Shown here: piece by piece, positions 62,127 to 64,000 of the stretch
Position numbering within the stretch: the first letter of the stretch is position 1
How the letters are laid out: each line of letters starts with the position of its first letter
Source of the DNA: Motiliproteus sp036961355
Lineage (GTDB): Bacteria; Pseudomonadota; Gammaproteobacteria; Pseudomonadales; Balneatricaceae
Direction of reading: 5' to 3'
DNA: 64,000 nucleotides
Assembly (NCBI GenBank): GCA_036961355.1
Contig: JBALVL010000016.1
Span: 39,112 to 103,111 of the forward strand
Program-made: the position numbers and the translations under genes
Notes under the pieces: model-generated
What the model was told of the DNA's origin: nothing
What the model saw: the letters and a program-made list of their open reading frames with translations, nothing else
Databases searched by the model: none

Positions 62127-63522
62127 AACACGCCCGATTTCACTAACATTACGTGTACTGCTATTTGTCAGTATCGCCATAGGGTTAAGCCTGTTCCTCA
62201 CCGCCACTCTGGTCATATCATCCGTAAAGCACCACTTTATTGAGCAAGATTCTGCTGAGCTCCGTGTGATTACTCAATCCATCGTATCGGTGCTAAAGCA
62301 GTCGAACGATTCCATCCAACTGAAGGATGCATTATCGGATGCGGTTTCCGGCCATCATAGTGTCTTTTTTCAGGTTGAAAGTAACCAAACGCCTCTGCTG
62401 TTCCGTTTAAATGACACCGATTTCACACAGACCACTGAATCGCTACAACCCAGCCAAACCATCGATGCCGACAGCTTGCGCACATGGAAAAGTGATGGGG
62501 GAACTTACCGGGGAGCCATCACTACGGCCTCTGTAAGCGGCGTCTATTATCGCATTACGGTAGCAGTCGACATGGGGTTTGATCTGCAATTTCTTGAAAG
62601 AACCCGTAAGAATTTATGGCTCATCATGCTAGGTACCGGCATAGTCACTGTATTAATTGCTTGGCTCGGCATTCGACAAGGACACCTGCCGCTGAGAGGC
62701 TTAAGCAGCAGTATGCTTGAAATTGAAACCAACCAACTCCATGTCCGTATCGACACGGAGACTGTGCCCATCGAGTTACTAGAATTAGCACAATCTTTCA
62801 ACCATATGATTGGCCGTTTGGAAGAAGGGTTTGAGCGCCTATCACACTTTTCGTCGGACATTGCCCACGAATTACGGACACCTCTTACTAACCTGATCAC
62901 TCAAACCCAAGTGACACTCAGCAAAACCAGAGAGCCTGATACTTACAGGGAACTGATCTATTCCAACTTAGAAGAACTGGAACGTTTGACCAAGATGGTC
63001 AACGACATGCTTTGGCTTGCCAAATGCGATAACAACCTGATCAAACCTGCATTGGAGCCATTAGACTTAACGCTGGAGCTTGGCGAGCTGTTTGATTATT
63101 TCGAAGCGTTGTCAGAAGAAAAACACATAGTCCTACTTTTAGAAGGACAGCCAGCCAACATCATGGGAGACCGATCTTTATTAAGACGCGCTCTGTCTAA
63201 CCTCTTATCCAACGCAATCCGGCATACGCCGCATGGAGGCACTATTGTTGTTAAATTCGAAACGTCTGATGACAACATGGTAAATATTTCAATGATTAAT
63301 CCGGGTATAAATATTCCGTCGGAACATCTATCCAAGCTATTTGATCGATTTTACCGGGTCGATCCTTCTCGCCAACAGCAAAGCGAAGGAGCCGGGCTTG
63401 GACTGGCAATAACGAAGTCAATCATAGAGTCCCACGGAGGCAGTATTTGTGCACACTCTGATAACCACACAGTCTCTTTTTGTATCGCATTACCGCTTCA
63501 CAATAAAGAGCTCTTGATTTGA
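62113..63522 (+). CDS. copS: Copper sensor histidine kinase CopS/CusS
   Basis: A 469-residue inner-membrane kinase with two membrane segments (about residues 12-35 and 166-186), a periplasmic sensor domain, HAMP, HisKA with SDIAHELRTPLTNL (His252) and HATPase with NLLSNAIRHTPHGG and AGLGLAITKSI. Together with CopR it senses periplasmic copper. It overlaps copR by 14 bases. Confidence 0.94.
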   Translation: MHPRKTRPISLTLRVLLFVSIAIGLSLFLTATLVISSVKHHFIEQDSAELRVITQSIVSVLKQSNDSIQLKDALSDAVSGHHSVFFQVESNQTPLLFRLNDTDFTQTTESLQPSQTIDADSLRTWKSDGGTYRGAITTASVSGVYYRITVAVDMGFDLQFLERTRKNLWLIMLGTGIVTVLIAWLGIRQGHLPLRGLSSSMLEIETNQLHVRIDTETVPIELLELAQSFNHMIGRLEEGFERLSHFSSDIAHELRTPLTNLITQTQVTLSKTREPDTYRELIYSNLEELERLTKMVNDMLWLAKCDNNLIKPALEPLDLTLELGELFDYFEALSEEKHIVLLLEGQPANIMGDRSLLRRALSNLLSNAIRHTPHGGTIVVKFETSDDNMVNISMINPGINIPSEHLSKLFDRFYRVDPSRQQQSEGAGLGLAITKSIIESHGGSICAHSDNHTVSFCIALPLHNKELLI

Positions 63523-63523
63523 C

Positions 63524-63540
63524 GTTAAATCACATTTAAC
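63524..63540 (+). terminator. Short hairpin after copS
   Basis: GTTAAAT and ATTTAAC form a 7-bp A/T-rich stem around CAC, right after the copS stop. Weak as a terminator because no T-run follows. Confidence 0.35.
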
Positions 63541-63748
63541 AGAGAAGGCAGGTGCGCCCAACTAGAGACGCTATCCCTTTACAGACGGGAAAATTTAAAA
63601 GGTTTTTTACGCGAGAATGTTTGAGGTTACGTCGACATACACATTAGTCCTTTTAACTGGCCTAATCAGCCAAGATCTATCGTATCAAAAGCAGCTTTCG
63701 TCGAGCCTGGAACAGGTTCGATAACGCAAAAAGCATATTGAGCTGTGT

Positions 63749-63997
63749 GACCCTGAACGCGGCTTAGGATCCGGGCTAACCGATACTGAGTTAGGTCTGC
63801 AACTTCGCTATGAAATCCGTCGTGAATTCGCCCCTTACATCGGTATTTACTGGTCCAAGCTGTCGGCGTATTCAGATACGGTCGATTACGCCCGCGATGA
63901 AGGTGAAAAAAATGAAGGAGGCCAATTCGTTGTAGGCATTCGTGCTTGCGGCGTTTTTCAAGGTAGTTGTCGCGTTCACCGATTCTATGCTGCCTGA
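63749..63997 (+). pseudogene. Fragment of a further copB gene
   Basis: Codons from DPERGLGSGLTDTELGLQLR on match the C-terminal third of CopB copy 1 (37692-38408), including RYEIRREFAPYIGIYW and GGQFVVGIRA. The match stops at 63946, where the terminal AWF is replaced by unrelated residues to a TGA at 63997. The upstream 500 residues are absent; only IEL-like remnants sit just before. No start codon or copA partner is seen between copS and the fragment, so this is a decayed third copy. Confidence 0.8.
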
Positions 63998-64000
63998 TCG

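Noticed and set aside
31277..64000. Insertion sequences or an integrase that could have brought the island
   Set aside because: No transposase, integrase or terminal repeats were recognised in the island; the boundary palindromes alone do not show mobility.

Overview
The window looks like a chromosomal segment of a marine-type gammaproteobacterium (Pseudomonadales/Oceanospirillales-like). This is inferred from the block ponA/mrcA, pilMNOPQ, aroK, aroB, damX, gltB, gltD, hemE, which is the order seen in Pseudomonas relatives, and from the TRAP dicarboxylate-type transporter next to it. No rRNA, tRNA, CRISPR array or insertion sequence was recognised.

Bases 1-18.9 kb are core genome: the end of an exonuclease III gene, penicillin-binding protein 1A facing a type IV pilus assembly operon (pilMNOPQ), shikimate genes aroK and aroB, a DamX-like SPOR protein, both glutamate synthase subunits and hemE. 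Four 16-bp repeats straddle the hemE stop codon. Bases 19-26.7 kb hold a TRAP module: a lone solute-binding protein, a TorS-like histidine kinase, a sigma-54-dependent response regulator, a recognisable -24/-12 promoter and dctPQM. An unusually short NAD-glutamate dehydrogenase, a universal stress protein and an unassigned gene follow, to 31.3 kb.

Bases 31.3-64 kb form a large copper-handling island with two related halves. The first half (31.6-38.4 kb, + strand) has a beta-propeller/cytochrome c fusion, two lipoprotein cytochromes, a TVP38-type membrane protein, a Cys-rich small protein, multicopper oxidase CopA and outer-membrane CopB; its HupE/anchor/His-rich trio follows on the other strand (39.4-41.4 kb). 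A MerR-controlled operon (47.3-41.5 kb, - strand) carries a CopA-type copper ATPase with three metal-binding domains, a cupredoxin, a DUF2933 protein, a methyltransferase-like membrane protein, an HMA-like protein with a Cys-Cys tail, a tiny Cys-rich protein and a degenerate HD-GYP protein. DsbD and DsbC sit between the halves. The second half (50.3-63.5 kb) repeats most of the same families (cytochromes, TVP38, HMA-like, Cys-rich small protein, anchor, HupE, His-rich, CopB, CopA), adds a class III cyclase and a Met/His-rich protein, and ends with the CopRS two-component system. A decayed fragment of a further CopB gene lies at the right edge.

Taken together, the island can export cytoplasmic Cu(I) (ATPase), oxidise and sequester it in the periplasm (multicopper oxidases, Met/His-rich proteins, CopB), repair copper-damaged disulfides (DsbC/DsbD), and probably pass electrons through eight single-haem c-type sites. 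The cytochrome link is inference from gene content. The most unusual items are the duplicated island, the HMA-like proteins with an HCCNK tail, the nucleotide-signalling proteins embedded in copper operons with altered active-site motifs, and the nested palindrome between copA and copR.
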